A stretch of 64,000 nt of DNA from Hymenobacter oligotrophus (lineage in GTDB: Bacteria > Bacteroidota > Bacteroidia > Cytophagales > Hymenobacteraceae), in the NCBI RefSeq assembly GCF_003574965.1, contig NZ_CP032317.1, positions 1,860,001 to 1,924,000 on the forward strand, in the 5' to 3' direction. A model generated the notes under the pieces. It made no database searches. It saw nothing but the letters and a program-made list of their open reading frames with translations, and had not been told where the DNA came from. The translations under genes and the position numbers were made by a program. Below are positions 7,952-17,166 of the stretch, one piece after another (positions within the stretch are counted from its first letter, which is position 1; every line of letters starts with the position of its first letter).

Positions 7952-9268
7952 TTACAGCCCGTACTTGCCGCTGAACTTACGGTTGAGGTAGAGTTGCTTG
8001 TTCTCGAGGCTGAACGCGCGGCCATCGATGTAGGCGCGCGTTACGTTGTTAGTGCGCATATCGAGCAAGTCGCCGGTGCTTACCACCAATGTGGCGCTTT
8101 TGCCCTGCTCCAAACTGCCGTAGTCCTTGTCGAGGCCCATTAGGCGGGCCGGGCTCAGGGTTACAGACGTTAGGGCTTGCTCTTTGCTTAGGCCAAAATT
8201 GGCCGCCGTGCCGGCAATAAAGGCCAGGTTGCGCGAGCCGGGTATTTCCATGTCGCCCTGGTAATCGAGGCAGAACGGGATGCCGGCCTGCTGCAAAATA
8301 GCGGGCAATTTGTAGGGCAGGTCGTAGTCGTCGTCGGCGCGGCGCGGCAGGGCGTGGATGCGCGAGAGCACCACCGCCACGTTGTTTTGCTTGAGGAAAT
8401 CGAGAGCCATCCAGGCGTCGCGGGCGCCTACCACAGCTACTTTCTGCACGCCCAAACGCTTGGCAAAGCGTACGGCCTCAATCATTTCCTTGCCGTAGTC
8501 GACGTGGATGAACAGCGTTTTGGAGCCGTCGAACAAGCCGCCTAAGGCCGTGAGGCGCAGGTTTTCTTTGCGGCCTTTGGGCAGTTGCTGGTAAGCGGCG
8601 GCTTCGGTTAGCAGGCTTTCCAGGTCGCGCAGCTGCTGGTCGCGGGCGTCTTGGCGCTTTTGCACAGCCTGGGCTTCTTCGGCGGCGTTTAGCTTGAGCA
8701 CCATGGCGGGCCAGTTGAGGTGCATGCCCTCGTCGGCGCGCACGGCCGCGTCCTGCCAGTTCCAGGCATCCAGTTGTACCACCGAGCTCTGGCCCGAAAT
8801 CATGCCGCCCCTAGGTGTTACCTGGGCCAGCAGCACCCCGTTGGTGCGCAGCGTCGGGATGATGTCGGAATCGGTGTTGTAGGCAATCAGGGCGCGCACG
8901 TTGGGGTTGAACACGCCCACCTCGCGCGAGTCGACGGTGGCCCGCACGGCGTCGACTTCCGTCAGACCTAGGGTGGTGTTCGGCAAAATCAGGCCGGGGT
9001 AAATGTGCTGGCCTTTCACATCCACCACCTCGTAGGCAGCCTTGTCGGCAGCAAAGCCGTTTTGGGCGCCCACGTAGGTAATGCGGCCTTTATCGAAGGC
9101 GACGGCGGCATCGTTTACAACGGTGCCGTTGCCCACGTGCAGCGTGCCGCCCACCAGCAGTATGGGTTTGGCTTGCGCGGGGGCCGGCGTGGGCACCTGC
9201 CCGAGCGCCGCGGTGGCGCTGGCACCTAGGGCCAGGGCTAGGGTAAATAATTTATGCGTAAAGCGCAT
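7952..9268 (-). CDS. Secreted amidohydrolase-like protein (shorter partner)
   Basis: 438 residues from the ATG at 9268; the longer reading adds no signal, while this one begins MRFTHKLFTLALALGASATAALGQ, a signal peptide. The fold is imidazolonepropionase-like: N-terminal beta sandwich (LLVGGTLHVGNG, DKGRITYVG), a barrel, and the C-terminal return (SPARLMGLDKDYGSLEQGKSATLVV). The usual metal-binding HxH after the first barrel strand is replaced by ILPNTTLG, so catalysis by the normal metal site is doubtful. It follows the larger gene at 9330 with a 61-base gap and is probably co-transcribed and functionally paired with it. Confidence 0.85.
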   Translation of the reverse strand: MRFTHKLFTLALALGASATAALGQVPTPAPAQAKPILLVGGTLHVGNGTVVNDAAVAFDKGRITYVGAQNGFAADKAAYEVVDVKGQHIYPGLILPNTTLGLTEVDAVRATVDSREVGVFNPNVRALIAYNTDSDIIPTLRTNGVLLAQVTPRGGMISGQSSVVQLDAWNWQDAAVRADEGMHLNWPAMVLKLNAAEEAQAVQKRQDARDQQLRDLESLLTEAAAYQQLPKGRKENLRLTALGGLFDGSKTLFIHVDYGKEMIEAVRFAKRLGVQKVAVVGARDAWMALDFLKQNNVAVVLSRIHALPRRADDDYDLPYKLPAILQQAGIPFCLDYQGDMEIPGSRNLAFIAGTAANFGLSKEQALTSVTLSPARLMGLDKDYGSLEQGKSATLVVSTGDLLDMRTNNVTRAYIDGRAFSLENKQLYLNRKFSGKYGL

Positions 9269-9329
9269 GGCTTTTGTGTGTCTGACTAAGTTGAGGTGGC
9301 GCCGCATTGGCTAGCGGCGCATTCCGGGC

Positions 9330-12300
9330 TTACTGATCGAGGTCTTTGTCTTCGCCAACCGTGTCGCAGTGGAAATGGCCGGTTTGGCGCTGCACGCCCA
9401 TTTGGGTGGGCGCCCCGCCTTTTTTGGCATCCATCATCTTCTGCACTAGGCGCTGGCGCTCCTGCTTCATCAGCTGGCGCAGTTGCAGGTCGCTTTCCAG
9501 ATCAAACAGCTGGCGGCCGTCCACAAAGGTGCGCTCGGCTTTGGCGTAGATGCTCAGCGGGTTGGCCGTCCAGAGCACCACGTCGGCGTCTTTGCCTTCC
9601 TTAATCGAACCCATGTGCTTGTCGAGCTTGAGGGCGCGGGCCGGGTTCAGCGTAATCAGCTTCAGCGCTTCTTCCTCCGAAAGGCCACCGTACTTGATGG
9701 TTTTGGCGGCTTCCTGGTTGAGGCGGCGCGACATTTCGGCGTCGTCGGAGTTGATGCACACGTTCAGGCCCACCTTCGTCATGATGGCAGCGTTGTACGG
9801 AATGGCATCGCGCACTTCGTTTTTGTAAGCCCACCAGTCGGAGAACGTGGAGGCTGTAGCGCCGTGTGCTTTCATCTTGTCGGCCACTTTGTAGCCCTCC
9901 AAGATGTGCGTAAAGGTATTCACCTTGAAGCCCATGCGCTCGGCCACGTTCAGGAGCATGTTAATCTCGCTTTGCACATAGCTGTGGCACGAGATGTTGC
10001 GCTTGCCCTCCAAAATCTCAACCAAGGCTTCCAGCTCCAGGTCGCGGCGCGGGGCGCCTGCCTTTTTCTGCTTGCCTTTGCCCAGCTTGTTGAACGCCGC
10101 CCACTCCTGCTGGTACTCCTTGGCACGGGTAAAGGCATCCACAAACACCTGCTCCACCCCCATGCGCGACTGCGGAAAGCGGGTCACGTTCAGGTCGCCC
10201 CAGTTGGCTTGCTTCACGTTTTCACCTAGGGCAAACTTGATGAAGCCGTGCGTGTCCTGGATTTTGTACTGCTCGCCGGGCATGCCCCAGCGCATCTTGA
10301 TGATGGCCGATTGCCCGCCAATGGCGTTGGCCGAGCCGTGCAGCAGCTGCGCCGCCACCACGCCGCCGGCTAGGTCGCGGTACACGTCCACGTCCTCGGC
10401 ATCCACCACGTCGCTCACGCGCACCTCCGAGGTAACCGATTGGGTGCCCTCGTTTACGCCTTCGCTGATGGCAATATGCGAGTGTTCGTCGATGATGCCG
10501 GGCGTGAGGTGTTTGCCCGTGCCGTCGACGGTGCGGGCACCGCTGGGCGCTACCAAGCCCTTACCTACTTTGGCAATCTTGCCGTCTTTCAGGAGTACAT
10601 CGGCACCTTCCAGGCGGCCGTCTTTTTCGTTGGTCCAAACGGTGGCGTTCTTGATCAGCACCACCTCCTGCTTGGGCACCTCGGTGCGGCCGTACGCCAC
10701 AAAGGGGTACATCATGCCGCCCAGCTGCGGCACTTCGGGGGCTTTGGCCGAGTCGCGCTTGGCGGCGCGGCTGGCTTCTTCGAGGCGGCGGGCCGTCCAC
10801 TTCACCTGGCTGGCATCGGGCAGTTGGCCTTCGCCCTGAAACACGCGGCCCTCGGCGGTGTAGTAACCGCTCAGGCGCACCGTTTGGCCCTTGGCTTTGC
10901 CTTTCTGGGCGAACACAATGGTTGCCAGGTCGCCGGTTACGCTCAGGCTGCCGCGCACGGTGTCCTTGGGTGCCACGGCTACTTTCAGCTCGGGTGCTTC
11001 GGGCTTGCCGGCTACCAGCATGCGCACTTCGGGTTGTTGGCCGATTTGCAGGGCGTACACGCCGCGGTAATCGGCAGGTATCTCGCTTAGCTTGTAGCGG
11101 CGGCCCTGTACCCAGTTGTCGAGTAACACGTTGTCGTCGGCAAACAGGCGCGCCGAGGTTACCAGGAAGTTGGCTTCCATGCCGGGCTTTAGGGCTCCTA
11201 CCCTATCCTGCACCTTCAGCAACTCGGCCGGCGTGGCCGTGAGGGCGCGCAGAGCTTCCTGCTCGGGCAAGCCGTAGCGCACGGCCGTGCGCAGGTTCGC
11301 CCAGAACTTCTTTTTGTCCTTCAAATCAGCCGACGACAACGCGAAACGTACGCCGGCTTTTTGCAGCAATGCGGCGTTGGCCGGGGCCATTTCCCAGTGC
11401 TTCAGGTCCTCCAGCGCAATGCGCGTGGCGTCGTAAATGTCGTCTACCTGGTAGGCGTCGGGGAAGTTCAGCGTCAGAATCAGCGGCGCCTTAGTGGCTT
11501 TCACGTCGTCGATACGCTGGTACTCGTCGCCGCGGCCTTTGATGATGTATTGCTGGCCGAACTCGTCGCCCACGCGGTCGGCACGCAGCAGGCTTTGCTT
11601 ATCGCGCACCTCAAAAATTTGGGGCAAGCGGCGCTGCTCGTTCAGGGCCCTGAGCGACAGGTTTTGCTCCTTTTGCGGGTTGCGCTGGTTCCAATCGGCG
11701 TCGAGGTAGGTTTGGCGCAGCAGCGCAATGCTGCCCATCAGCGACGAGGGATAGTCCTGCGTGCTGGTGCCTTTATCGAAGGAGTAGGCGGCGGCGGCCC
11801 GGTCGAGCAGCAGCACTTCGCCCTCTTTGCGGCCCGAGCTAAGCGCTACCAAGGCACCAGTACCGCGCGCAATGCCGTCGGCCTGGTGCGTGAGCACGGC
11901 GCCAAAGCCCAGCTTGCGCAGCTGTTCGGCCTGTTCGTCGTTTACCTTAAACAGCTCGGCGGCATTTACCTCGGGGTGCACGGCCTGGTTCCAGTCGTAG
12001 GCGCCGGCTTTGGTGCTTTCGAACTGCGGCCCCTGGGCACGGCGGCCGCGGTTATCGGCGGGCTTTACTTCGGGCAGGCCATAGCTGGAGTACGCTTCTA
12101 CAAAAGCCGGGTAGATGTGGCGGCCGCGCATATCCTGCACTACCGCACCAGTAGGCACTTTTACGTTTTTGCCCACGGCTTCCACCTTGCCGTCGCGAAT
12201 CACGAGCGTGGCATCGTCGAGGCGGGTTTTGTAGTCGGTGAAGATGGTGGCGTGCGTGAAGGCAAAGAGGCCGGGTCGTTCGTCGTACACGCCGTTGCGC

Positions 12301-12380
12301 GGGTACGTTACCTGAGCCCAGGCCGGGCTAACTGCTGCCAGCCCGAACACCAAGCCTAGCAGGCGTAAATGGTTTCGCAT
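9330..12380 (-). CDS. Large secreted two-domain amidohydrolase
   Basis: 1016 residues with signal peptide MRNHLRLLGLVFGLAAVSPAWAQ. It contains two amidohydrolase modules. In the first (about 25-440) the HxH position reads YPAFVEAYSSYG and the metal site looks lost. The second (about 575-970) keeps it: IDEHSHIAIS, a later HSYVQSE and THILEG, and a catalytic-type Asp in INSDDAEM, followed by LNPARALKLDKHMGSIKEGKDADVVLW. A 140-residue linker between them has short beta segments. Function is hydrolysis of a cyclic amide or peptide-like substrate in the periplasm; the substrate is unknown. It is the first gene of a two-gene leftward unit with 7952. Confidence 0.9.
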   Translation of the reverse strand: MRNHLRLLGLVFGLAAVSPAWAQVTYPRNGVYDERPGLFAFTHATIFTDYKTRLDDATLVIRDGKVEAVGKNVKVPTGAVVQDMRGRHIYPAFVEAYSSYGLPEVKPADNRGRRAQGPQFESTKAGAYDWNQAVHPEVNAAELFKVNDEQAEQLRKLGFGAVLTHQADGIARGTGALVALSSGRKEGEVLLLDRAAAAYSFDKGTSTQDYPSSLMGSIALLRQTYLDADWNQRNPQKEQNLSLRALNEQRRLPQIFEVRDKQSLLRADRVGDEFGQQYIIKGRGDEYQRIDDVKATKAPLILTLNFPDAYQVDDIYDATRIALEDLKHWEMAPANAALLQKAGVRFALSSADLKDKKKFWANLRTAVRYGLPEQEALRALTATPAELLKVQDRVGALKPGMEANFLVTSARLFADDNVLLDNWVQGRRYKLSEIPADYRGVYALQIGQQPEVRMLVAGKPEAPELKVAVAPKDTVRGSLSVTGDLATIVFAQKGKAKGQTVRLSGYYTAEGRVFQGEGQLPDASQVKWTARRLEEASRAAKRDSAKAPEVPQLGGMMYPFVAYGRTEVPKQEVVLIKNATVWTNEKDGRLEGADVLLKDGKIAKVGKGLVAPSGARTVDGTGKHLTPGIIDEHSHIAISEGVNEGTQSVTSEVRVSDVVDAEDVDVYRDLAGGVVAAQLLHGSANAIGGQSAIIKMRWGMPGEQYKIQDTHGFIKFALGENVKQANWGDLNVTRFPQSRMGVEQVFVDAFTRAKEYQQEWAAFNKLGKGKQKKAGAPRRDLELEALVEILEGKRNISCHSYVQSEINMLLNVAERMGFKVNTFTHILEGYKVADKMKAHGATASTFSDWWAYKNEVRDAIPYNAAIMTKVGLNVCINSDDAEMSRRLNQEAAKTIKYGGLSEEEALKLITLNPARALKLDKHMGSIKEGKDADVVLWTANPLSIYAKAERTFVDGRQLFDLESDLQLRQLMKQERQRLVQKMMDAKKGGAPTQMGVQRQTGHFHCDTVGEDKDLDQ

Positions 12381-12417
12381 GCGAAAAAACGGGGGAAATG
12401 AAGGGGAGTGAACCCTC

Positions 12418-12450
12418 TAAAGGTAGCCAAAGAAACTGCCCGGCCCGCAA
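12418..12450 (-). promoter_or_regulatory. Probable promoter of the amidohydrolase unit
   Basis: On the minus strand a -33-like TTG (12450-12448) is followed after 22 bases by TACCTTTA (12425-12418), one base from the Bacteroidota -7 consensus TAnnTTTG. The start codon is 38 bases downstream of it. Confidence 0.5.
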
Positions 12451-12530
12451 TGGTTGCAGCCCCCGCAAAGCCGAGTTTCGCGGCTTTGCGTAAGTGAGTT
12501 GATGTCAGACACCTTTTAACACCCAACCAT

Positions 12531-12743
12531 ATGCGCAAAGGCACCCGCGTTTCCTGGAAATACGGCACCGGCTCGGCCGTTGGCAAAATCGAACAGTCCT
12601 TTAAAGAGCCCGTAACGCGCACCATTAAAGGCGCCGACATCACCCGCCACGGCACTCCCGATAACCCGGCATTTCTTATCGTGCAGGAAAACGGCGACCG
12701 GGTGCTTAAGCTGAAAAGCGAAGTGCAGCCGGTGAGCAAGTAG
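12531..12743 (+). CDS. DUF2945 / HVA1 TUDOR-domain small protein
   Basis: 70 residues, full length for this family. The sequence MRKGTRVSWKYGTGSAVGKI, then RTIKGADITRHGTPDNPAFLI and NGDRVLKLKSEV, matches the small TUDOR-like domain of the DUF2945 (hypervirulence-associated) family, which is widespread in bacteria and fungi. The biochemical role is not established. Cytoplasmic. It is followed by a strong terminator and transcribed divergently from the amidohydrolase unit. Confidence 0.85.
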   Translation: MRKGTRVSWKYGTGSAVGKIEQSFKEPVTRTIKGADITRHGTPDNPAFLIVQENGDRVLKLKSEVQPVSK

Positions 12744-12762
12744 AACGGTGCGACCCGCACAA

Positions 12763-12794
12763 AAAAGCCCCGCCGGGATACCGGCGGGGCTTTT
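12763..12794. terminator. Bidirectional intrinsic terminator
   Basis: A perfect 14-bp stem AAAAGCCCCGCCGG / CCGGCGGGGCTTTT with a GATA loop, between convergent genes. A-run and T-run on both sides make it usable from either direction. Confidence 0.9.
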
Positions 12795-12817
12795 GCTATT
12801 TAATCCTAAAAAACGAC

Positions 12818-14404
12818 CTAGGCGTTTTTGGGGTCGGGCTCGATGAAGGCTTGCTCCTCCATTTCGGTCGGGATTACCACAATGCCTTTCTGCAGCTTGG
12901 AGTTGCGCTTGCCGTAGATGAAGTACACGATAAAGCCGAGCACCATCCAGCCCAAGGCCAGCTTCAGGGTGTTGGCATCGAGGGCTACAATCATGCCCAG
13001 GCAGATGGCCGCCCCCAGGAAGGGCACCAGCGGAAACGCAGCCGACGAAAGCGGCGAACGGAACGGACGCGGCTGATCGGGGTCGGTGCGGCGCATCAGC
13101 CACACGCCCGCCGACACCAGCACGAAGGCCAGCAGCGTACCGAACGAGGTAAGGTCGCCGGCCAAGGAGCCGGGCACGAAGGCCGCAAACGCGCCCACAA
13201 ACACCAGCAGCGCCAGGTTGGACTTGTAGGGCGTACGGAACTTGGGGTGCAGTTCAGAAAACGCCTTGGGCATCAGGCCGTCGTTGGCCATGGAGAAAAA
13301 CACGCGCGACTGGCCCATGAGCATCACCAAGATTACCGAGGTGAAGCCGAACAGGATGGCGCCCGTTACGGCCGTACCCAGCCACTTGTAATCCGTCATG
13401 TACGTTTCGATGGCGTAGGTTACCGAGGCCTCGCCGCCCTTGGCCGGGTCGGCAAACTCGCGCCAGTTGGTTACGCCCGTCAGCACGTGGCCGAACAGGA
13501 TGTAGAGCACGGTGCACACGGCCAGCGAACCGAGAATGCCGATGGGCATGTCGCGCTTGGGGTTTTTGGCTTCCTGCGCAGCAGTCGATACGGCGTCGAA
13601 ACCGATGAAGGCAAAGAACACAATGGCGGCGCCGCCAAGGATACCACCCCAGCCGTGCTTGTTCCAGGCGGTGTACTCGCGCACTACCTCGCCGGCAGCG
13701 TTTTTCACGGGCTCGGCGTTTTCGGGAATCAGGTAGGGCGTGTGGTTGGCGGGGTTGATGTACTGCCAGCCCACGGCGATGAACACCAGCACCACGGTCA
13801 CCTTCAGCACCACCAGAAACGCGTTCAGGGTGGCCGATTCCTGCGTGCCTTTGATGAGCAGCAAGCTCAGCACCACGATGACGAGCAGCGCCGGCAGGTT
13901 GATGATGCCGGAGTGCGTTACGCCGTCAACAACGGCACTTTCGAAGGGCGAGTGGCTGAACTCGTAGGATATGGGCGCTATGTGTAGCGCCTCCAAAAGC
14001 TTGTTCAGGTATTCGCTCCAGGCAATGGATACCGTAGCGGCACCTAGGGCATACTCCATAATCAGGGCCCAGCCGATAACCCAGGCCACAAATTCGCCCA
14101 TGGTGGTGTAGGCGTAGGTGTAGGCCGAACCGGCAATCGGAATCATGGCCGCAAACTCGGCGTAGCACAGGCCTGCAAAGGCGCAGCCGATAGCGGCCAC
14201 AATGAATGCAAGCGTAACGCCCGGACCCGATGCCTGCGCGGCCGCCGCAGCGGTGCGCACAAACAGGCCAGCCCCGATGATAGCCCCGACGCCGAGTGCC
14301 ACCAAGTTAGCCGCGCCCAGGGTGCGCTTTAGCGCGCCTTCGCCGGAGGCATTGGCTTCGCCCAACAGCTGAGCGAGCGGTTTTTTGGCGAAAATGTTTG
14401 CCAT
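12818..14404 (-). CDS. APC-superfamily cationic amino-acid permease
   Basis: 528 residues from the ATG at 14404 (MANIFAKKPLAQLLGEA). About 12-14 hydrophobic spans are visible. The first carries the APC signature GVGAIIGAGLFVRTAAAA, the unwound helix that binds substrate, followed by IPIAGSAYTYAYTTMGEFVAWVIGW. Length and an extracellular loop of about 60 residues fit the CAT-type subgroup of amino-acid transporters. It imports or exchanges amino acids across the inner membrane; specificity cannot be read. CCTAGG at 14043-14048 is in frame as Leu-Gly, and another lies just before the stop codon. Confidence 0.93.
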   Translation of the reverse strand: MANIFAKKPLAQLLGEANASGEGALKRTLGAANLVALGVGAIIGAGLFVRTAAAAAQASGPGVTLAFIVAAIGCAFAGLCYAEFAAMIPIAGSAYTYAYTTMGEFVAWVIGWALIMEYALGAATVSIAWSEYLNKLLEALHIAPISYEFSHSPFESAVVDGVTHSGIINLPALLVIVVLSLLLIKGTQESATLNAFLVVLKVTVVLVFIAVGWQYINPANHTPYLIPENAEPVKNAAGEVVREYTAWNKHGWGGILGGAAIVFFAFIGFDAVSTAAQEAKNPKRDMPIGILGSLAVCTVLYILFGHVLTGVTNWREFADPAKGGEASVTYAIETYMTDYKWLGTAVTGAILFGFTSVILVMLMGQSRVFFSMANDGLMPKAFSELHPKFRTPYKSNLALLVFVGAFAAFVPGSLAGDLTSFGTLLAFVLVSAGVWLMRRTDPDQPRPFRSPLSSAAFPLVPFLGAAICLGMIVALDANTLKLALGWMVLGFIVYFIYGKRNSKLQKGIVVIPTEMEEQAFIEPDPKNA

Positions 14405-14614
14405 TAGTGAGAGTGAATGGGGAGAATATTTAGAGAGAAGATGGTCGTGGAGCACCAGACTGGGCCGGAAACGGACACGTCGGGGCCCGAATATAGGCAG
14501 AATCCGGCTTGCTGCTAGCTTGGCCCGGAAGTTGCCCTAGGTTGCGCAAGCCAATTAAACCCAAAGGCCGGCTTGCCCTCTAAGCCAGCAAATTTGCTCA
14601 CAGACACGCTTGCC

Positions 14615-15133
14615 ATGAAAAAGATGCTTTTGTTGCTGACGGTTGCGGCCCTCGGCTTTACCACCGCTCAAGCCCAAAACCCCTCGAGCGCCAACGCCGG
14701 TACGCCCAACCCCGGCAATTACCAGGGCCGCGGCCAAGGCCAAGGCCGCTTCTCGCCCGAGCAGCGCGCCGATATGCAGGCCCAACGCCTTGCCAAACAA
14801 CTACGCCTTACGCCCGACCAGCAAGCTCGTGCGCGTGCCATCTTTCTGACGCAGGCCACCGAAATGGAAACCCTGCGCGCGCAAAACCAACCCGGCAACG
14901 CCGACCGCCAGGCCCTAGGTCAGAAAGTGCAGGAAGCCCGCACCCGCACCGACGAGCAGTTGCGCGGCGTGCTCACGCCGGAGCAGTTTGCCCAGTACCA
15001 AGCCAAGCGCGAAGACCAGATGGAAGACCGCCTGGAGCGCCGCGAGGAAGTGAAAGAAGCCAAGGTGAAAGCCAAAGGCGACAAAGTGAAGGTGAAAACC
15101 GACAAGAATAAAGCGAAGGTAAAAGCCGACTAA
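14615..15133 (+). CDS. Small periplasmic Spy/LTXXQ-like protein
   Basis: 172 residues from the ATG at 14615, giving the signal peptide MKKMLLLLTVAALGFTTAQAQ. The mature part has two helical segments with repeated LTP motifs (LRLTPDQQARARAIF, GVLTPEQFAQYQAKRE), as in CpxP/Spy-type periplasmic proteins and related Bacteroidota proteins. The C-terminus is a Lys/Val/Glu repeat tail (VKAKGDKVKVKTDKNKAKVK), very basic and probably disordered. A chaperone-like or stress-sensing role is inference from the family. Single gene with its own terminator. Confidence 0.8.
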   Translation: MKKMLLLLTVAALGFTTAQAQNPSSANAGTPNPGNYQGRGQGQGRFSPEQRADMQAQRLAKQLRLTPDQQARARAIFLTQATEMETLRAQNQPGNADRQALGQKVQEARTRTDEQLRGVLTPEQFAQYQAKREDQMEDRLERREEVKEAKVKAKGDKVKVKTDKNKAKVKAD

Positions 15134-15173
15134 ACCTCCACCTCGCTCCTTCTCCACCACCTCCACCGCTTCC

Positions 15174-15204
15174 AAAAGCCGCGCCTAACCTAGGGGCGGC
15201 TTTT
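15174..15204 (+). terminator. Intrinsic terminator containing CCTAGG
   Basis: AAAAGCCGCGCCT (15174-15186) pairs with AGGGGCGGCTTTT (15192-15204) with one mismatch, ending in a T-run. A CCTAGG palindrome (15189-15194) overlaps the loop and right arm. Confidence 0.8.
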
Positions 15205-15506
15205 GTGCTTTGCTGACTTTCCGGCCAAACAGCGCCCGCAAAGCTCCACCCAGGGCGTATTTATTGGTGGTAACGCTTGGTAAGCAGCGGCTTAGCTGCG
15301 TATAAACACGCAAGCGGTGCAAATTTCAAGGCTGCCGCCGGCCGATAGGATTCTCGGATTGTTATATTTGACAACGTCAGCCTGCGCCGGCTCCGGCCGC
15401 CAGGCTGTCAGCTCACGCCCAAACGGCGCGGTGCTTGCTGCCGGCAAGCCGCCTGTTGGGCGGCCGCGCCACCTAGGTGCGGCAATTGTCACTTTACGCT
15501 ACATTC

Positions 15507-16880
15507 ATGAGTCCCCTGCCTTCCTCACAACCCTTCAGGATACACCAGTTCTACGACAAAGGGTTGGCCCACGCCTCTTACGCCGTGCTCAGCGGCGGCC
15601 GCATGGCCGTCATCGACCCGGCCCGCGACCCGCAACCGTACTACGACTTCGCCGACGAGCAGGACGCCAAAATTGTGGCCGTCATCGAGACGCACCCCCA
15701 CGCCGACTTCGTCTCGTCGCACCTGGAAATTGCTGAGGAAACCGGCGCCACCATCTACGTGAGCAAGCTGGTGAAGGCCACTTATCCGCACAAGCCCTTC
15801 GACGAGGGCGACCGGATTGCCATCGGGCAAGTGGAGCTGCACGCCATCAACACGCCCGGCCACTCCCCCGACTCCATCTGCATTTTGCTCGTTGATGAGT
15901 TTGCCAACATTCGGGCGGTTTTTACCGGCGATACGCTGTTTGTGGGCGACGTTGGCCGCCCCGATCTGCGCGAAGACGAAGCCGTGGGTGGCCACAAGCG
16001 CGAGGAGCTGGCCGCGCTGATGTACGACAGCACCCGCGAAAAGCTGATGACCTTGCCGCCCACCACCAAGGTGTACCCGGCCCACGGGCCCGGCTCGTTG
16101 TGCGGCAAAACCACTTCCACCGACCTCGACTCGACCATCGGCAAGGAGCTGAAAACCAACTACGCGCTGCAGCCCATGTCGCGCGACGAATTTGTGCGCG
16201 TGCTGCTCGAGGACCAGCCCTTCGCGCCCAAGTACTTTGGCCGCGACGTGCAAATCAATAAGCAAGGTGCGCCCGCCTTCGAGGATTCGATACGCTCGGT
16301 GCCGCACCTGCAAGGCGGCGCTCCGCTCGAAGCCGGTATTCCGATTATCGATACCCGCCCGGCGGCGCAGTTCCGGCAGGGCCATTTGCCCGGCGCCATC
16401 AACCTGATGGACGGTGGCAAGTTTGAGACGTGGCTGGGCTCCATCCTAGGTCCGAAAGAGCAATTCTACCTGGTGGCCGACTCGCAGATTGCTCTCGACA
16501 CGGTAATCCGGAAAACTGCCAAAATCGGCTACGAGAGCAACATTAAGGGTGCATTGCTTACCCCGCGTGAGCTGGCCGCTACCGCGCCCGAAGTTGATGT
16601 GGAGCAAGTGCGCCAGCACCCCGGGCAGTTCACCATTGTCGATATCCGCAACCGCACCGAAGCCAAGCAGCCCGTTTTCGACAATGCTTTGCTGATTCCG
16701 CTGCCCGAGTTGCGCGAGCGTGCCCACGAAGTGCCTGCCGATAAGCCTGTACTGGTGCACTGCGCCGGTGGCTACCGCTCGGCCGCCGGCAGCAGCATTC
16801 TGAAGGCTGTGCTGCCCAGCGTGCCCGTGTACGACCTAGGCGAAGCCATTACGGAGTTCCAGAAGCAGGCGGTGCACTAA
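15507..16880 (+). CDS. MBL-fold hydrolase fused to two rhodanese domains (persulfide-dioxygenase-like)
   Basis: 457 residues from the ATG at 15507. Residues 1-230 form a metallo-beta-lactamase domain like ETHE1/CstB, with ETHPHADFVSSH, GHSPDSICILL, FTGDTLFVGDVGRPDL and PAHGPGSLCG. The canonical HxHxDH is HxHxDF here: the second-site His is replaced by Phe, compatible with the single-iron site of persulfide dioxygenases. Two rhodanese domains follow (about 265-350 and 365-455). Only the second has the active Cys in LVHCAGGYRSAAGSS; the first lacks it. The role is oxidation or transfer of sulfane sulfur in the cytoplasm (family knowledge). Stands alone with its own terminator. Confidence 0.88.
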   Translation: MSPLPSSQPFRIHQFYDKGLAHASYAVLSGGRMAVIDPARDPQPYYDFADEQDAKIVAVIETHPHADFVSSHLEIAEETGATIYVSKLVKATYPHKPFDEGDRIAIGQVELHAINTPGHSPDSICILLVDEFANIRAVFTGDTLFVGDVGRPDLREDEAVGGHKREELAALMYDSTREKLMTLPPTTKVYPAHGPGSLCGKTTSTDLDSTIGKELKTNYALQPMSRDEFVRVLLEDQPFAPKYFGRDVQINKQGAPAFEDSIRSVPHLQGGAPLEAGIPIIDTRPAAQFRQGHLPGAINLMDGGKFETWLGSILGPKEQFYLVADSQIALDTVIRKTAKIGYESNIKGALLTPRELAATAPEVDVEQVRQHPGQFTIVDIRNRTEAKQPVFDNALLIPLPELRERAHEVPADKPVLVHCAGGYRSAAGSSILKAVLPSVPVYDLGEAITEFQKQAVH

Positions 16881-16902
16881 GCCGGTCCTTGTTTATGCTG
16901 AC

Positions 16903-16943
16903 AACAAAAGCCCTCACCGCGTGTCGGGGCTTTTGTTTTTTTT
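16903..16943 (+). terminator. Intrinsic terminator after the MBL-rhodanese gene
   Basis: An 11-bp stem (16903-16913 with 16927-16937) followed by eight Ts. Confidence 0.85.
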
Positions 16944-16954
16944 CCATTTTAGCC

Positions 16955-17007
16955 CGCAGAGGGCGCCGAGGTTTACGCAGAAGTCGCGGAGCTCAGCACC
17001 CTCTGCG
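16955..17007. repeat. Intergenic inverted repeat of the CGCAGAGGG type
   Basis: CGCAGAGGG (16955-16963) is matched by CCCTCTGCG (16999-17007), with a partly repeated GCGCCGAGGTTTACGCAGAAGTCGCGGAG inside. It lies in the 286-base gap before sbcD and looks like a dispersed MITE- or REP-like element. Confidence 0.55.
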
Positions 17008-17166
17008 AAAACATTGGCTTAATCTGCGGTCTAACTAAACCAGTTTACTAACCAAGATCAGTAACCCGGTTTACCAAGCTTCTACTAATATATACGCCCA
17101 CAAATTGCGGCAAAATTCAACGCGGCAAGCGTTATTTTTGGTGTTCATTACTTCTTCCACCACCGC

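Noticed and set aside
7828-8025. Leftward 65-residue frame after the amidohydrolase gene
   Set aside because: It overlaps the terminator and the end of the real gene; Ser/Ala/Pro noise.
12851-13987. Long plus-strand frame opposite the amino-acid permease
   Set aside because: No domain, His/Gln/Arg-rich translation, fully overlapped by a clear transporter.
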